A DNA stretch of 64,000 nucleotides, taken from positions 133,107,094 through 133,171,093 of the forward strand of contig NW_024609857.1 in NCBI RefSeq assembly GCF_016920785.2, in the 5' to 3' direction. Below are positions 22,270 to 32,759 of the stretch, piece after piece (position 1 is the stretch's first letter; every line of letters starts with the position of its first letter). The notes beneath the pieces are model-generated. The model ran no database searches. It was not told the DNA's origin and was given only the letters and a program-made list of their open reading frames with translations. The translations under genes were made by a program, and so were the position numbers. The stretch comes from Ixodes scapularis (taxonomy: Eukaryota > Arthropoda > Arachnida > Ixodida > Ixodidae).

Positions 22270-22620
22270 AAGAATGCTCTATCTTGTGAAATCCCTGTCA
22301 TGGTGGCAGGCGAAAATCTGCTCTATGACGTAGCGGTCAATTGGAGAGCCCGAGCCGGGAAAGTCCCTCGCTCAAGATCGAAACTGCGATCGGACCGGAG
22401 ATAGCACGCAGACTCGACCTGCCGGAAACTGATTGGCAACCCCGTCGAGCTACATTGCACAATTGTTGTCAGCGGTCCAGCCGCGGTTTCGACCTTTAGC
22501 GAACCGCCTCTCAGGCCTAGGCTGTTCCATTGAGCGTTACGGCACGGAGTAATTATTGGGCTGCCGACAGGATAACGCTCCCACGACTTAGGACACGGTT
22601 CGCGTGATTCTTTTAAGATT
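22270..22620. other. Gap: GC-rich unidentified block
   Basis: A 350-base block with clearly higher GC than its flanks. No family was recognised in any frame. The sharp composition change suggests an inserted repeat or element end. Confidence 0.25.
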
Positions 22621-22624
22621 GGTC

Positions 22625-23795
22625 AGCACATACTTACTTGCGTTATATTAAGTTTTACAACTAAGATGAGTTGGATTTATTGCTCGTGAAGCTTTCTTTC
22701 TTTGTCACTATTTGTTTCCTCTCTACCGACGTCACAGAGTATCTGGTAAGCCGAGAACATTGAATGATAATGTTCAAGTTAAATGGGATTGTTTCCTAGT
22801 TTGAAGTTAGCAATTATCAAATGGTTATTAGAGGCGGCCGCTAAGCCCCCCACGGAGGCGTTATTGTGTTGAGCAGTACATTTGTGTTTTAATCAGCCTG
22901 TCCTATTGATGAAAGAAAACTGATTAAAAAAGATTCCGAATTGAAAAATATTTGGGGACGCCTTGGGATTTTTACTTCATCTATAACACACTCGCAATGT
23001 AGCATCAATAATTAAAAGTGGCACGCTACAGAAAGAAAACCTTTCCTGTGCGAGCAAGATACAACTATGTCTATTAGATATGTTTTGCAGATAGTGTTGA
23101 TCACAAGCCTCATGTGGTCTAGAAAAGTGCGTCACCTTATTCTGAAACTTTTATCATTCCGCTCGCTTTATTGCAGGTTAAAAAAAACGATAGCAGAGAG
23201 AAGGCAGCTATAATTAGGCTCGTTAACTAGCTATCCACGTTCGCAATAAAACCGCCGCATTGAAGCATACGGGAAAATTTGGCTCGCTTTTGGAGCAAAA
23301 CAACTTTAATAGACAAACTTATTGTTGCTCTAGAATAATTTTGCGCGTTTTGAAATAGGCCTGAGGCCAAACAGCTCTAAAACGTGAGAAATATTGAGGT
23401 AATTGGTTTGTTTTTCAGTATCATACAATATACGTGTAAGCTACGCGCTAAATACCGAGTGTTTCCGGAAACGTGGGCATAATGGATCCAACGAAGACTA
23501 CGCATCGCATAGAGGCACGTAAAAATACGTCTTCACGGAGGCACCAAAATTAAGAGGGCAGACCTCATGTGACAGTACGGAGGCTTTATTATCTAGCCTT
23601 TTCTACGTGCTATGCGTGGCGGCGCACGCAAGTTGCGAGTTCTAAACATGGGGGTGGCATTGCTTGCGCGGAGATGCGCACCGATAACAGACCGAAATCT
23701 ATAAACGTGTCGAAATCTAGCATTTTGTCGGGACGGCGTAAAATGCTGCGCGTGCCACACATAATTTTGATGTGAATGTATCAACTATTTTTCGA
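22625..23795. other. Gap: no gene recognised
   Basis: Mixed composition with a CpG-richer part at 23,580-23,760. No exon or element was recognised. Confidence 0.35.
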
Positions 23796-23799
23796 CGAT

Positions 23800-24130
23800 A
23801 ACCCTGGTGAAAAAAGTCATTTGTATGAGAAATTTCTCGTGTCCAATAAACACATATGAATCATACAAGATATATAAGAATATATAAGAACCCTGTAAGA
23901 ACTATATAAGAACGGTATAAGAATTATATAAGATATATAATAATCGTATAAGAACTTTATAAGAAACCTCTCGCAAGCTTCTTATATGGTGCTTGTATGT
24001 TCTTATATATCTTATACAGTTCTGATATAGTTCTTATGGGGTTCCTATATGTTCTTATATATCTTGTATGATTTATATGTGTTTATTGGACACAAAAATT
24101 TCTCATACAAATGAGAATTTTCTATAGGGA
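23800..24130. mobile_element. Foldback / MITE-like element
   Basis: The left arm from about 23,800 (TCATTTGTATGAGAAATTTC, then AATAAACACATATGA and CAAGATATATAAGAA) is repeated inverted at the right end (ATATATCTTGTATGATTTAT...AATTTCTCATACAAATGA). The arms pair over about 100 bases or more with few mismatches. The middle is made of ATAAGAACTATATAAGAA-type words on one side and their complement on the other. No protein is encoded, which fits a miniature inverted-repeat element. Confidence 0.7.
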
Positions 24131-24221
24131 AGCAGCAATAATTGTAATTGAAACGCTGCCTTTAAATCAATAACTAACAATTTATTTACTAAAAATGTAC
24201 TAGTTATGCAAATATATTGTC

Positions 24222-24630
24222 ACGGATGACAATTGACGAGGCGTCGAAGACTGAAGCATACTAAAAGTTTAATGGGGCTTAATTATGCCCCCTAAAAAAA
24301 TCAAAAGAAGGTTAGCGTCGCAGGTGTCGATGGCGGCGACACAGCAGGATCGAACGTTGGGGCGGGACTGACCCCGGCTCGCCGTGGAGACCCGTTTGTT
24401 CACCCGTGGGATTCTGGAACTATCGACGTAGAAAACCCGGGGCGTAGAATATTCTGATCTCTAACGTACTAGATGATTCTCGAACTTACGAGAACGCTAA
24501 ATTGAAAGAATAAGAAAATACACTCCGCTTCTAAAAATAGCACCCGGGGCCTCCGGTAGAAAGCCCAGCATTGTAACCACTCGGCCGCGCACACGCTCGC
24601 TAGGCGACGCGCGGTGTATTACTCCCCTCT
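24222..24630 (-). repeat. Probable LTR of a gypsy-type remnant
   Basis: On the minus strand this follows an AAAGAGGGGAG polypurine-like tract just after an integrase C-terminus, and ends TGTCATCCGTGACA, a typical TG...CA-like palindromic LTR end. No second copy was seen in the window, so the LTR call rests on position and end sequence. Confidence 0.45.
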
Positions 24631-24697
24631 TTAAAAAGAGAATCGTCTCGATGCAAGTTACTGGGAAATGAAACAGCAAAGCAAAACTAATGGCAAA

Positions 24698-25050
24698 CTA
24701 CGGAGGCTTGTAGAACACGGTCCTATCGAGCGTAGTACAAAAGCGCAGTTCACAGTCATATCGGTGGTAGTACGGCTTGAGGCGAACGATGCGGACAACT
24801 TCCGGTCGTGGAGGGTGGCGAGATGAAGTCCGTGTTCCGTCGGGCATCACCTCATAGTTCAGATCCCCAAGTGGAGGAGGCACTTGGTAGGGTTCGAAGT
24901 AGCGCTTCAGGAGTTTTTCACTCAGACCGCGTCGTCATACCGGGGTCGTATCGTGCTTGAAACCAACGTCCATCCGACGAAGGTTGTACCGGGTGGCGTC
25001 GACATGGTTGTTGATTTTGAATGACATGAGAAGTTGGCTCAAGCCAAAAC
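24698..25050 (-). pseudogene. Ty3/gypsy integrase C-terminal fragment
   Basis: The minus strand reads LLKRYFEPYQVPPPLGDLNY then EVMPDG and RPEVVRIVRLKPYYHRYD to a stop at 24,698. The pattern K.LKRYFGPY.V...L.DV.YEV...........EVVHV.RLKPY is the chromodomain-less tail of gypsy integrases. A frame change near 24,930 separates the upstream part. This is the last coding part before the LTR, the usual gypsy order, unlike the element at 15.7 kb. Confidence 0.65.
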
Positions 25051-25054
25051 GAGC

Positions 25055-25415
25055 AGAGTTAAAAAGATGGCGGCTTCCAGGATTATGTCAGTGGCTGCTT
25101 TGGCGGCGTTGTGAGTGCGACGTCGGCGGCATCCTTGCGACTGCGATTTTCAATACGGGACGACATTGTACTCGGTTTGGCAACGATCACCGGCAGCTTG
25201 ATGCTTGTGACGCGCGAACATTTCTTGGCGAAGGTACGATGTGCGAAGGTCAGTACACAAGACCTCTCTTGCCGAGGCGACGCAAGCGGACACGACCGGT
25301 TAACCGCTCGCGTCGCCTTCTCATGTTCAAACAAATCTAAAATATTACTCTGGACCAAAAAACTTGTTTTTTCTAAAGTTGCAGCATTTTGTGTGTGAAA
25401 TAAAAATTGTGACTG
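25055..25415. other. Gap: unresolved, possible integrase remnant
   Basis: Continuous with the gypsy remnant but no motif was recognised on either strand. Confidence 0.3.
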
Positions 25416-25416
25416 T

Positions 25417-25705
25417 ATCTTGGTGGCGTCGCAAGCGTGAAGTGGTTGGGCGTTTGCGTTGCGACGGAGAAACGCTATTCTAAAACTCTCTCGAGTCGCG
25501 TGCGCTAATACAAGCGCTAAATTTAGCGCTAGCGTGCGCTAAAATTGCGTACGTTATTCTAAAACTTCCTATTTTAGAATACCGGGCGCTACTTTACCGC
25601 GCGTTACGGTCGGCAAAATAGCGAGGATTGCGGCGAAGAGTTTTAGAATAGCGTTTCTCTGCCCCCAAAACGCAAGCATTTCGCGCTTAAAACGCCACCA
25701 AGATG
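25417..25705. mobile_element. MITE-like element with CTTGGTGGCGT ends
   Basis: The ends ATCTTGGTGGCGT (25,421) and ACGCCACCAAGAT (to about 25,704) are inverted. A second inverted pair lies inside: GAGAAACGCTATTCTAAAAC near 25,465 and GTTTTAGAATAGCGTTTCTC near 25,638. No protein is encoded. Superfamily unknown. Confidence 0.6.
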
Positions 25706-25717
25706 TCGCGACAGCTT

Positions 25718-25850
25718 TAATTTGGAAGTTAGAACTTCCAACTTATTGAAAGTTCTAACTTCCAATAATTTGGAAAGGTCAAATTTTTGGAAATTAAAAC
25801 AAATAATTTGTTTTAATTTTTGGAAGTTAGAACTTCCAAAAATTAAAACA
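25718..25850. repeat. Cluster of TTGGAAGTTAGAACTTCCAA palindromes
   Basis: The near-perfect palindrome TTGGAAGTTAGAACTTCCAA occurs at about 25,721 and 25,825 with an inverted variant at 25,750, plus a second palindrome AAACAAATAATTTGTTT between them. Confidence 0.7.
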
Positions 25851-25859
25851 TTTTTATAG

Positions 25860-26370
25860 TTGTTTTATACTCAATGCCGCATGTTCTTTTTTTTTTTTTT
25901 TTTTGTCACTGCCAAGCTGCTCTGTTGTACTTACGAAGCCCAGACGATCCAATACCCAGGTATGTTTACATGTCTGCCGCGATCGTAAGTACACGCGCTT
26001 GGATAGCTTTGAGCTCTGAATCCAGCAATCCGTGGCGTTTTCAATACGCTTCGACTACACCGACCGCGGTCGCCGAGTGCGACTCACGCAGATCCCGAGC
26101 GGGCGACGGCGTCGAAGACGCGATCAACGGGCGCCGCCTTTTGCGGTACCCACGTTATTTTCGAGAAATAAAGGGTACTAAAACTCGAGTCCGAATGCTT
26201 GTTTTGGGTCTGCGCATGCACAGCGGCTACGACGTTATTGTAAAACTCCTTAATGTTCACTTCTCGTTCAACGCGTACAATGCAAACAAAGAAGCATGCT
26301 TACCAACTGCGTTGAGTTCTGTCGCGTCGTCGGTCTTCCGCCTTCTTTTTGAGTATAATCACCACAAGAG
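25860..26370. other. Gap: CpG-rich block after a T run
   Basis: A T run (25,887-25,904) is followed by about 400 bases rich in CpG. GT-type donor sites on the minus strand are visible (for example GTAAGC near 26,300) but no exon could be assigned. A host promoter or 5' exon region is possible. Confidence 0.25.
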
Positions 26371-26506
26371 GAAATTTTACGGATAGATAAACTTGATTAA
26401 ATTAGCACATTTCCATATGTAAAGGCATTTCCATCCCGCGACAGACATGTACTCAGCGCGCGATAAACGCAACGGTCGCAAAACCATGCCGGAAAAAGAA
26501 AAAAAC

Positions 26507-26536
26507 CGCCCCGTCGGTGTCGCTACCGACGGGGCG
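26507..26536. repeat. Perfect GC-rich hairpin
   Basis: CGCCCCGTCGGT, six-base loop GTCGCT, then ACCGACGGGGCG: 12 perfectly paired bases. It lies in an A- and CG-rich stretch (26,440-26,640) whose base use differs from both flanks. The role is unknown. Confidence 0.6.
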
Positions 26537-26699
26537 CCGAAAACACGATCCTTAGAATACAAAACCGAAATCAGTAAAAGTTACAATACCAAAACCGAAA
26601 CTGATCAAATCGCGATGGAGGGGCGCCGTAAATATGTCTTTAGAAACTTAGGAGTAAAAGAGGGTGAATACAGTTATTATTATAAGCACAGGAAATAAT

Positions 26700-27735
26700 C
26701 GTGTAAATCAGAACTAGCACTGACGCGCTATTTGTTTCGAGTGCAATGCCGTGTGGAGTAATTTTTTTTTTTTTTGTGGCGATTACTTTTAATTTACGCT
26801 CAGCTTGCAGAATTTTATTAGTATTATTAGTATGGTCCTAAAATTCCTTTAGAAAAGCAAGGATTGCAATAGGGTATTTTCCTCTAATTTTTTTATTGTA
26901 TCTGAGTGTTTGATTCTAGCATTAATTTCGAGCTACAAAACTCTTTGAACATTCATAACGCCATTGATGGACAGCGATGGTGCTGAAACCATTTTTGCCA
27001 TCCGAAAATATTAAACATTAAGTGTAAAACTGCCTCATAATTAACTTGACTAATGTACTTTTATACATGCTGGAATTCTAGCAACACATTCTTTGGACGT
27101 GGAACAGATATTTGCATCACACAGCCCATGCTACATAACGCATGCATCAAATGGGCCGGTGTATTTCTGAAAGGGACTATTTGTACCTCAATTGGCTGCC
27201 TGACAAATATATCAGCTTCGTCCAAACACAACTTTCCAAATGCACAGAAACATGTTCCCATTGGTCCGATTCTCAATTGTTGCGTCCAATATGCATTTAT
27301 ATCGTACTGACAGACATACGTCTAATTTATTCCTATTGCTCGAATATACATGCACAATTCGCCTAGGCAATCCTGTTTGGCCAACAAAATTTTTCGTTTG
27401 ACTAATAAAAATTTTTAATGGTCCGACTCCGGTAAAGTCCCTATGGGAGCAGTCCAACCTTCTATAGGACCAGAAGGTATGCCTATTGGCATTCCTATTA
27501 CTCTTTTATTTTAATGTGTTTTGAACTAAAACAAAATGACAGCTCAGAGTTAATTAATCAGCCTAGTGTGTATTTCGTCTTGTTCTTACTGGTTTTTATT
27601 CTGTGGAAACTTGGGATTATGTTTCTGTGATATTGTGTGAGAGTTAGTTTAAATTTTTGCGCAGTATTAGGTCAACAGTTCCTACTTATACATGTTTTGA
27701 AAAATGTTCTAACCAACACTCTGTATTTGTAATAT
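26700..27735. other. Gap: no gene recognised
   Basis: AT-rich. Short overlapping frames at 27,050-27,460 on both strands were not recognised and look like an old repeat. Confidence 0.35.
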
Positions 27736-27739
27736 TAAA

Positions 27740-28052
27740 CAGCAGTGCTTCCCAAACTGTGAGTCGCGAACCCCAGGGGTGTCGTGACTGATCTAGCGGA
27801 GTGTCGCAAAATAACTGCTGGCATGTTTCTTTTCTTTTTTTTTTCCCCGATGGTTTTAAATTTGTTAAAATTACCTGTATTACCCGAGAAACTAAATTTC
27901 AGAGTCAATTTCAATAGGCTACTGCTTATTCACAGAGATGCTAAGACTTGTGGTCTAGCAAAATGCGAATGGAGGAGGGGGCGGGGTCGTGGCAGGATCT
28001 ATTGTATATTTTAGTGGATTGCGCACGTAGGGAAGTTTGGGAGCATATGCTG
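27740..28052. mobile_element. hAT-type non-autonomous element
   Basis: The left end CAGCAGTGCTTCCCAAAC followed by TGTGAGTCGCGAACCCCAG is the familiar terminal pattern of hAT elements (CAGTG.TTCCCAAACT...GGTCGCGACCCC). The right end GTTTGGGAGCATATGCTG is its diverged inverse. Flanks AATATTAA and TATATTGA agree at 6 of 8 positions, compatible with a decayed 8-base target duplication. No transposase is encoded. Confidence 0.6.
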
Positions 28053-28309
28053 TATATTGAGTCATTATGTCTATCGCTGTGTCATTTTGATCGCCCGAGA
28101 GAGTGCGCTAGTTGAGAATGGGAGCAATTGAATATGTTTTGATTTCATAGAAGGGTTAATAAATGGTTAATAAATATGAGAAGTTATTGGATTGCAATTT
28201 TGAACATGACTTTATTTGAGGAGGATGCCTTCTGAATAGCAGGCAATCTGCATTCATAATTATCTTCATCTTTGCCTTTATCGAATTCCTCCGCTTTGGA
28301 TCAGCTGAT

Positions 28310-28745
28310 GTCTATTGGGTGCCTTATGATAGAACTCACTGGAAAGTCTATGGATAAACTCAAAAGAATGGATATTGCGTTCTTAATGATAATGCTCATT
28401 TGCATGAGTAATCAGTACATATATAAACTCAAAAAGAATGTAAACTCAAAAGAAAGGATATTGAGTCGGTAACGATAAAACTCATTGCAATTTGTAATGA
28501 GTAAACTCAAAATAATGGATATTGTCTTCTTAGTGATAACACTCATTTCAATGTGTAATGAGTAAACTCAACAGAATTGATATTGATCGGGTAACGATAA
28601 GCCTCACTTGAATTTGTAATGAGTAAATTCAAAAGAATAGATATTGAGTGGTAATAATAACACTCATTTGAACGTGTAATGAGTAAATTCAAAATAATAA
28701 ATATTAGTTTTGTAATGATAAAACTCATTTAACGTTGAGTTTCTT
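28310..28745. repeat. Minisatellite with about 62-base unit
   Basis: Units start GAGTAAACTCAAAAGAATGG, contain ATATTG and TAATGATAAAACTCATT, and repeat about six times with drift. An inverted echo GAGTTTCTTTTGAGTTTCAT lies at the right edge (28,737-28,757), suggesting the array is inside a palindromic element. Confidence 0.7.
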
Positions 28746-28839
28746 TTGAGTTTCATTTTACTCCATAAAAACACATTAGAAGCTCAATTGAAACTCATTG
28801 TTTATTTTTGTAAGATTCTCCTAGTTAAATCTTTTAACG

Positions 28840-29200
28840 TCGGCTCGCTCCTGCATCTCCGAGGCCGCGAAAAACGCCGCGGCGATGTATTTCCATGTAC
28901 GTCGCTTTGCAAACGACTGGCACGGGCCGTCGTTTACCAACTATGACAGTTGTGTTGACTTCGGGGGAACGAGCTGGGAGCACACTCCGGAGGAGTACGC
29001 GTAGTGATGGGATGAAGATGTCAAAGTAACAAAATAGGTACAAATAGCTTTATTTTTACGAAAACCGGGTATGAGGTCACAGACGTTGAACTACTACTCT
29101 GCTTTTTTGCTCTGCCCCGTATCGACGTCCGAAAAATGCGTCCCGCCCAACGGAAGCTGATTGCAATAGCGATGATCTTGCGCAGTCTTCAAGAGTCTCT
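28840..29200. other. Gap: GC-richer block, unidentified
   Basis: A CpG-rich stretch with no recognised product; it ends near an AT-rich boundary at 29,200. Confidence 0.25.
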
Positions 29201-29402
29201 TTTTATTTATTTATTTTTACTTTTTTAGAACGAAATAATGCAAATCATTATTATACTAGTAACAATAAGAATGTTGCTACAATAATAATGTAAAAAATTA
29301 CGAAAATTGAGTAAATCTTAGGTTTTATTTGAACTTTAGGTGGTTTCTTTTTTGTGTAAAAGCGAAACTAACTCAAGCAACGTTTCTTTGTCGTATTTGT
29401 TT

Positions 29403-29475
29403 GCGTGCGTGTGTGCGTGCATGCCGGTGAGTGTGTGTGCGCGCGCGCGTGCATGTGTGTGTCCGCGAGCGCAAG
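29403..29475. repeat. GT/GC-rich microsatellite
   Basis: Imperfect GTGTGC/GCGCGT alternating purine-pyrimidine tract. Confidence 0.8.
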
Positions 29476-29589
29476 CGTCTGTTTGTGCACTCCATTGAAC
29501 TGCGCCAGCAAGAAGACCATTTGGATGTCACTGGACACTGTTAAAAACAGGAACTTATTTATTATTAATAGTATAGTTATTACCATTAT

Positions 29590-29770
29590 TAATTCTATTA
29601 TTTTAGTTATTATTATTATTATTATTATTATTTACTCAATGTTTTGAGTCTTTTATTTTCTTTTCCTACCTTTTTGTAGTGTGTAAGTTACGGTGTGCCA
29701 GTACCAAGACCGCATGGTCGTTCCTTGACACCTAATAAAAATTATTCTTGATTGATTGATTGATTATTTT
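29590..29770 (+). repeat. ATT microsatellite and probable LINE 3' tail
   Basis: An ATT run (about 29,605-29,632) is followed by unique sequence and ends CCTAATAAAAATTATTC then TTGATTGATTGATTGATT. A polyadenylation-like AATAAA closely followed by a short simple repeat is how many CR1/L2/RTE-type LINEs end. No RT sequence is attached. Confidence 0.35.
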
Positions 29771-29774
29771 TGTT

Positions 29775-30410
29775 GTTGTTATTAAAGCATGGCCCTTAGT
29801 CTTTAGACTGAGGACCATAACATTTTCTATAGGGGTTAAAGAAAATTTATTGGTCTCCACCTTTTTGGACACAAGGCACTAGACTTTTCTATAGCTGGCT
29901 GTAGCTGTATATATAAATTTCTAAGGCCGACCATACAGCGCTATGGGGGGGGGGGGGGGGGGGTGATAGCCTACCATTGAATTTTCCGTGGACGACTATT
30001 GACCATTTTTGTACGGGATGTCTCGGACTGGTTTATATGGGTTCTGCCTCTTTTATTTGTGTGAGTTATTGTGCATGTCATCATATTCTCGAATGAATAT
30101 TTTAACTAGTTGACATGGTCATGTTACAGGATCTAGAAGCACGTCATGAATATTTGTCCAACATATTTACTTTATTTTGATTTCATGTTCCGTTGTCAGA
30201 TATAAACTCGAGACTAACTGATTTTTTTACTTTGCACTTCTATCAATAAATATTTGTAAAAAATACTAGTGTTGAGCATTTCTCGCTGTTTTTCGTTTCT
30301 GAGCAAGGAGCAATTTGTAAGAAAATTGAATATGAACTCATATATACAATTTTGTTTGCAAACATAAAAAACTGTATGCAAAAGAGGCACTTTATTATCA
30401 GAAGAAAAAA
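29775..30410. other. Gap: no gene; G run
   Basis: Contains a G run at about 29,945-29,963. Otherwise AT-rich without recognised features. Confidence 0.4.
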
Positions 30411-30559
30411 ATAAAAGCCGTTTACAACTCTCTGTAACGCCGAATTAGAGCGCAGCTCTTGGGGAAGGGGTGGGACGAGTGCTGAGGGGAATGTATACCC
30501 TCCCCCGTTTTCCTTATCTTATCATCCTGTGTGCTATTCCTTCGTCCAAGCGGCGTCGC

Positions 30560-30770
30560 CGTCGCCTCACGAGGGTCACGTGACCTCACGGAGGTCATGT
30601 GACGTCACTGGGGTCACGTGACCTTACGAGAGTCACGTGACCCCTGCGAGGTTACGTTAAAATGACGATGACGTCATCGTCATCACGATGACATCATCAG
30701 TGACGTCACAAGCGACGTCACGTGTGACGTCATCGATATGGCGTCATCAGTGACGTCCCTGCCCTAGTGA
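30560..30770. repeat. CACGTGACC and GTGACGTCA words in element C
   Basis: Four CACGTGACC-type units (30,586-30,640) are followed by several TGACGTCA/GACGTCAT words, the same vocabulary as element B but in the reverse order. Confidence 0.7.
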
Positions 30771-30774
30771 AAAA

Positions 30775-30985
30775 TACACCAGCTCGAGGGCTGGTGTGAC
30801 TTGATGTTACACCAGACTTTTACACAGATGTGATTTGGGACATTTTCTGGTGTGACATCAGAAATCTGGTGTTCTGGTGTGACACGAGAAATCTGATGTG
30901 TGGGTATGACACCAGAAATCTGGTGTTCTGGCGGGACATCAGGTTTTGTTGTAATGTGATACCAGACCACCTGTTAACTGGGTGT
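30775..30985. repeat. CTGGTGT palindrome array, left block
   Basis: Units such as GACACCAGAAATCTGGTGTTC and its variants repeat about every 40 bases. Each is an inverted repeat around AGAAATCT or similar. Confidence 0.75.
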
Positions 30986-30989
30986 TGCT

Positions 30990-31875
30990 TTACTCACAAA
31001 AAAAGGGTACAGTGATAAGTTTGCCAACAACGCTGCTGCCATAATTACTTTATTCAAAAAAGCACAACAGTAAAGCTTCGGAATCTTTACTGTTGTAGGG
31101 AGTTGGCCATGATCAACTGGAGTTTGTCCGGAGCCACTGCCCTGCGTCGAAGAACCGGACGCCCTGTCGTTCCGCAATTCTTGGCCTTTCAGATTGAGGT
31201 TGACTCGTGTCTTAGTTACGCTGATCCGTTCCGCGCACCCCTCCGCACTAGAAATTTCCTCTTCTAAGGCATCATATTCGACAGATAGCTCGATTTCCTT
31301 GTCCAGCTCTTTCAGGGAAGCCTCCTTAAGTAGAAGAATATCAAATGTTTCTTGGAGCTCACCGATGTCGGTTGGATCTGTGGCCAGCGGGACGCCAACC
31401 TTGTTGATGATCTTTGTTGTGGTGGCTCGCAGGGTAATCCTCTTTCGCTTCAGACGGTCGACGCCCTCCTCGCTCGTAGTAGGCATTTCGGCCCCAAAAA
31501 CTGTAATAATTACTAGCTTCTTTTGTTGCCTTGCTACCTAACCAAGCTCGTCGGAAGTAAGGAAAGCGCACCAACACATCTTTTCGGCTTCGAATCACAA
31601 AGAAGACTTCTTTACTTTCTCTCACTTAAACAAGAATACCGGCGGAAAGGGAAAGAGAAACCCTCGAAGAGGCGAGCCGGCGAGCGCCCCAAGCTGCTCA
31701 AGGCCGCCCGGGAAAGTGCTCGGGACGACGGGGATACTCCTTGAGCACAAAGGAGCGCGCCGCGGGGTCTCCGGCGACCACCAAGACGGGAGGAAACAAG
31801 GCACCCCGTCGGGGGACGGAGCGGCACACAAACTAATAGAAAACACGCGCGCGGTATGGGGAAAAAGTCAACAAA
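30990..31875 (-). mobile_element. BEL/Pao LTR retrotransposon fragment inside element C
   Basis: The minus strand carries about 370 bases of GC-rich leader (31,860-31,490), then the start of a BEL-type gag (31,486-31,085), then a short unrelated tail with GAATAAAGTAATTATGG. Protease, RT and integrase are absent. Both sides abut the CTGGTGT palindromes. Whether it jumped in as a deleted copy or was captured cannot be decided from one copy. Confidence 0.65.
31080..31486 (-). pseudogene. BEL/Pao gag N-terminal fragment
   Basis: Starts MPTTSEEGVDRLKRKRITLR and continues through a heptad-rich segment with LLLKEASLKELDKEIE and LEEEISSAEGCAERI, then a Ser/Gly/Gln-rich linker and VKIPKL. The order (short N-terminal head, LKRKR.. 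coiled coil, E.E...L linker, then LPKL.I..F) fits the DUF1759-type gag of BEL/Pao elements, cut exactly at the PKL block. From there the frame runs into non-homologous sequence to a stop at 30,974. About 135 codons of gag remain without a stop, so decay is modest. Confidence 0.65.
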
Positions 31876-31879
31876 AACA

Positions 31880-32135
31880 CAACTCTGGTGTCACATCAAA
31901 CTGCGTGGTGTGCACGCCAGGCTGCCGTTTCGGCGCATGAGTTTTTGTGGTGTGACACCAGACTCTCTTGGTATAACCATCAGGCTGATGTGCGGGTACA
32001 CCAGCATTTCTGGTGAACAAACCAGGCTGGTGTGCTCGATACACCAGCATCGCTGGTGGGCACACCAGATATTCTGGTGTCACACCAGGATTCTCCGATG
32101 TCACACCAGGATTGCCTGGTGTATTTTTCATTAGG
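31880..32135. repeat. CTGGTGT palindrome array, right block
   Basis: Units such as ACACCAGCATTTCTGGTG and ACACCAGATATTCTGGTGT repeat eight or so times. Same unit as 30,775-30,985, separated by the BEL fragment. Confidence 0.75.
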
Positions 32136-32139
32136 GATG

Positions 32140-32350
32140 ATTACGTCATCTTCACTGGTGACGTCATCAGTGACGATGACGACGACGATACGGATACCGA
32201 TGGCGTTATTAGTGATGCCACTGATGACGTCATCACGGACGACGACGATGCGGATGCCGATGACGTCATCAGTGACGTCACTGAGGACATCATCAGTGGC
32301 GATGACGACGACAATGCGGATGCCAATGACGTCATCAGTGACGTCAGGCG
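32140..32350. repeat. TGACGTCA array in element C
   Basis: Six or more TGACGTCA sites with GACGACGATGCGGATGCCGA spacers, as in element B. Confidence 0.75.
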
Positions 32351-32559
32351 TCCCATGATGCACCGCGCGGTTACGCCGGCGGCGACGGCGATGCCGCTCA
32401 AGCCGGAAACGGGCACCTAAGAGCTGCGCTCTAATAGGCATGAATTACAACTGACATTATAAAAAACTACACTGCTAACAACCGTTATAGTTCAAGCAGA
32501 AATATTACCTGTACATTATGCAGAGAGCCACATATAACCTTTCCAACATTTTTTCGTAT

Positions 32560-32755
32560 TATTTATTTAGCACCCTCTTCTGCACCCTTCATTAAATGGA
32601 GGGTGTAACACAGAACAGCACGCCATTCGGTAAAATTATAAGGGTGTATTACTAGATGTAAGGGTGATAAAAGTATGTAGCCGACCGGTAAAAGTTCCTA
32701 CAACACCCCTTCTACACCCTTAAATGTACACAATCTTCTACAGTGCACCTCCAGT
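32560..32755. repeat. ACACCCT/AGGGTGT repeat block, MITE-like
   Basis: GCACCCTTCATTAAATGGAG, AGGGTGTA and ACACCCTT recur on both strands around 32,570-32,730, suggesting a small decayed inverted-repeat element. Confidence 0.35.
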
Positions 32756-32759
32756 ATGG

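Larger units (their letters stand above)
30414..32432 (+). mobile_element. Repeat-cargo element C with BEL/Pao insert
   Basis: The left end AAAGCCGTTTACAACTC with GAATTAGAGCGCAGCTCTTG and the right end CGGGCACCTAAGAGCTGCGCTCT match the family, including the GC-rich sub-terminal GTTACGCCGGCGGCGACGG. The 4-base repeat AATA flanks it (30,410-30,413 and 32,433-32,436). In order inside: CACGTGACC and TGACGTCA words, CTGGTGT palindromes, a minus-strand BEL/Pao fragment, more CTGGTGT palindromes, then TGACGTCA words. It is the longest family member here. Confidence 0.7.

Noticed and set aside
24535..24605. tRNA-like segment on the minus strand (GGCCGAGTGGTTA)
   Set aside because: A D-arm-like A-box is present, but no anticodon stem or GGTTCGANTCC B-box follows, and it lies in a probable LTR.
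30414..32432. Helitron assignment for the A-E family (terminal hairpin and CTAA end)
   Set aside because: The right end followed by AA superficially fits CTRR, but flanking direct repeats and insertion in A/T runs rather than between A and T argue against a Helitron.
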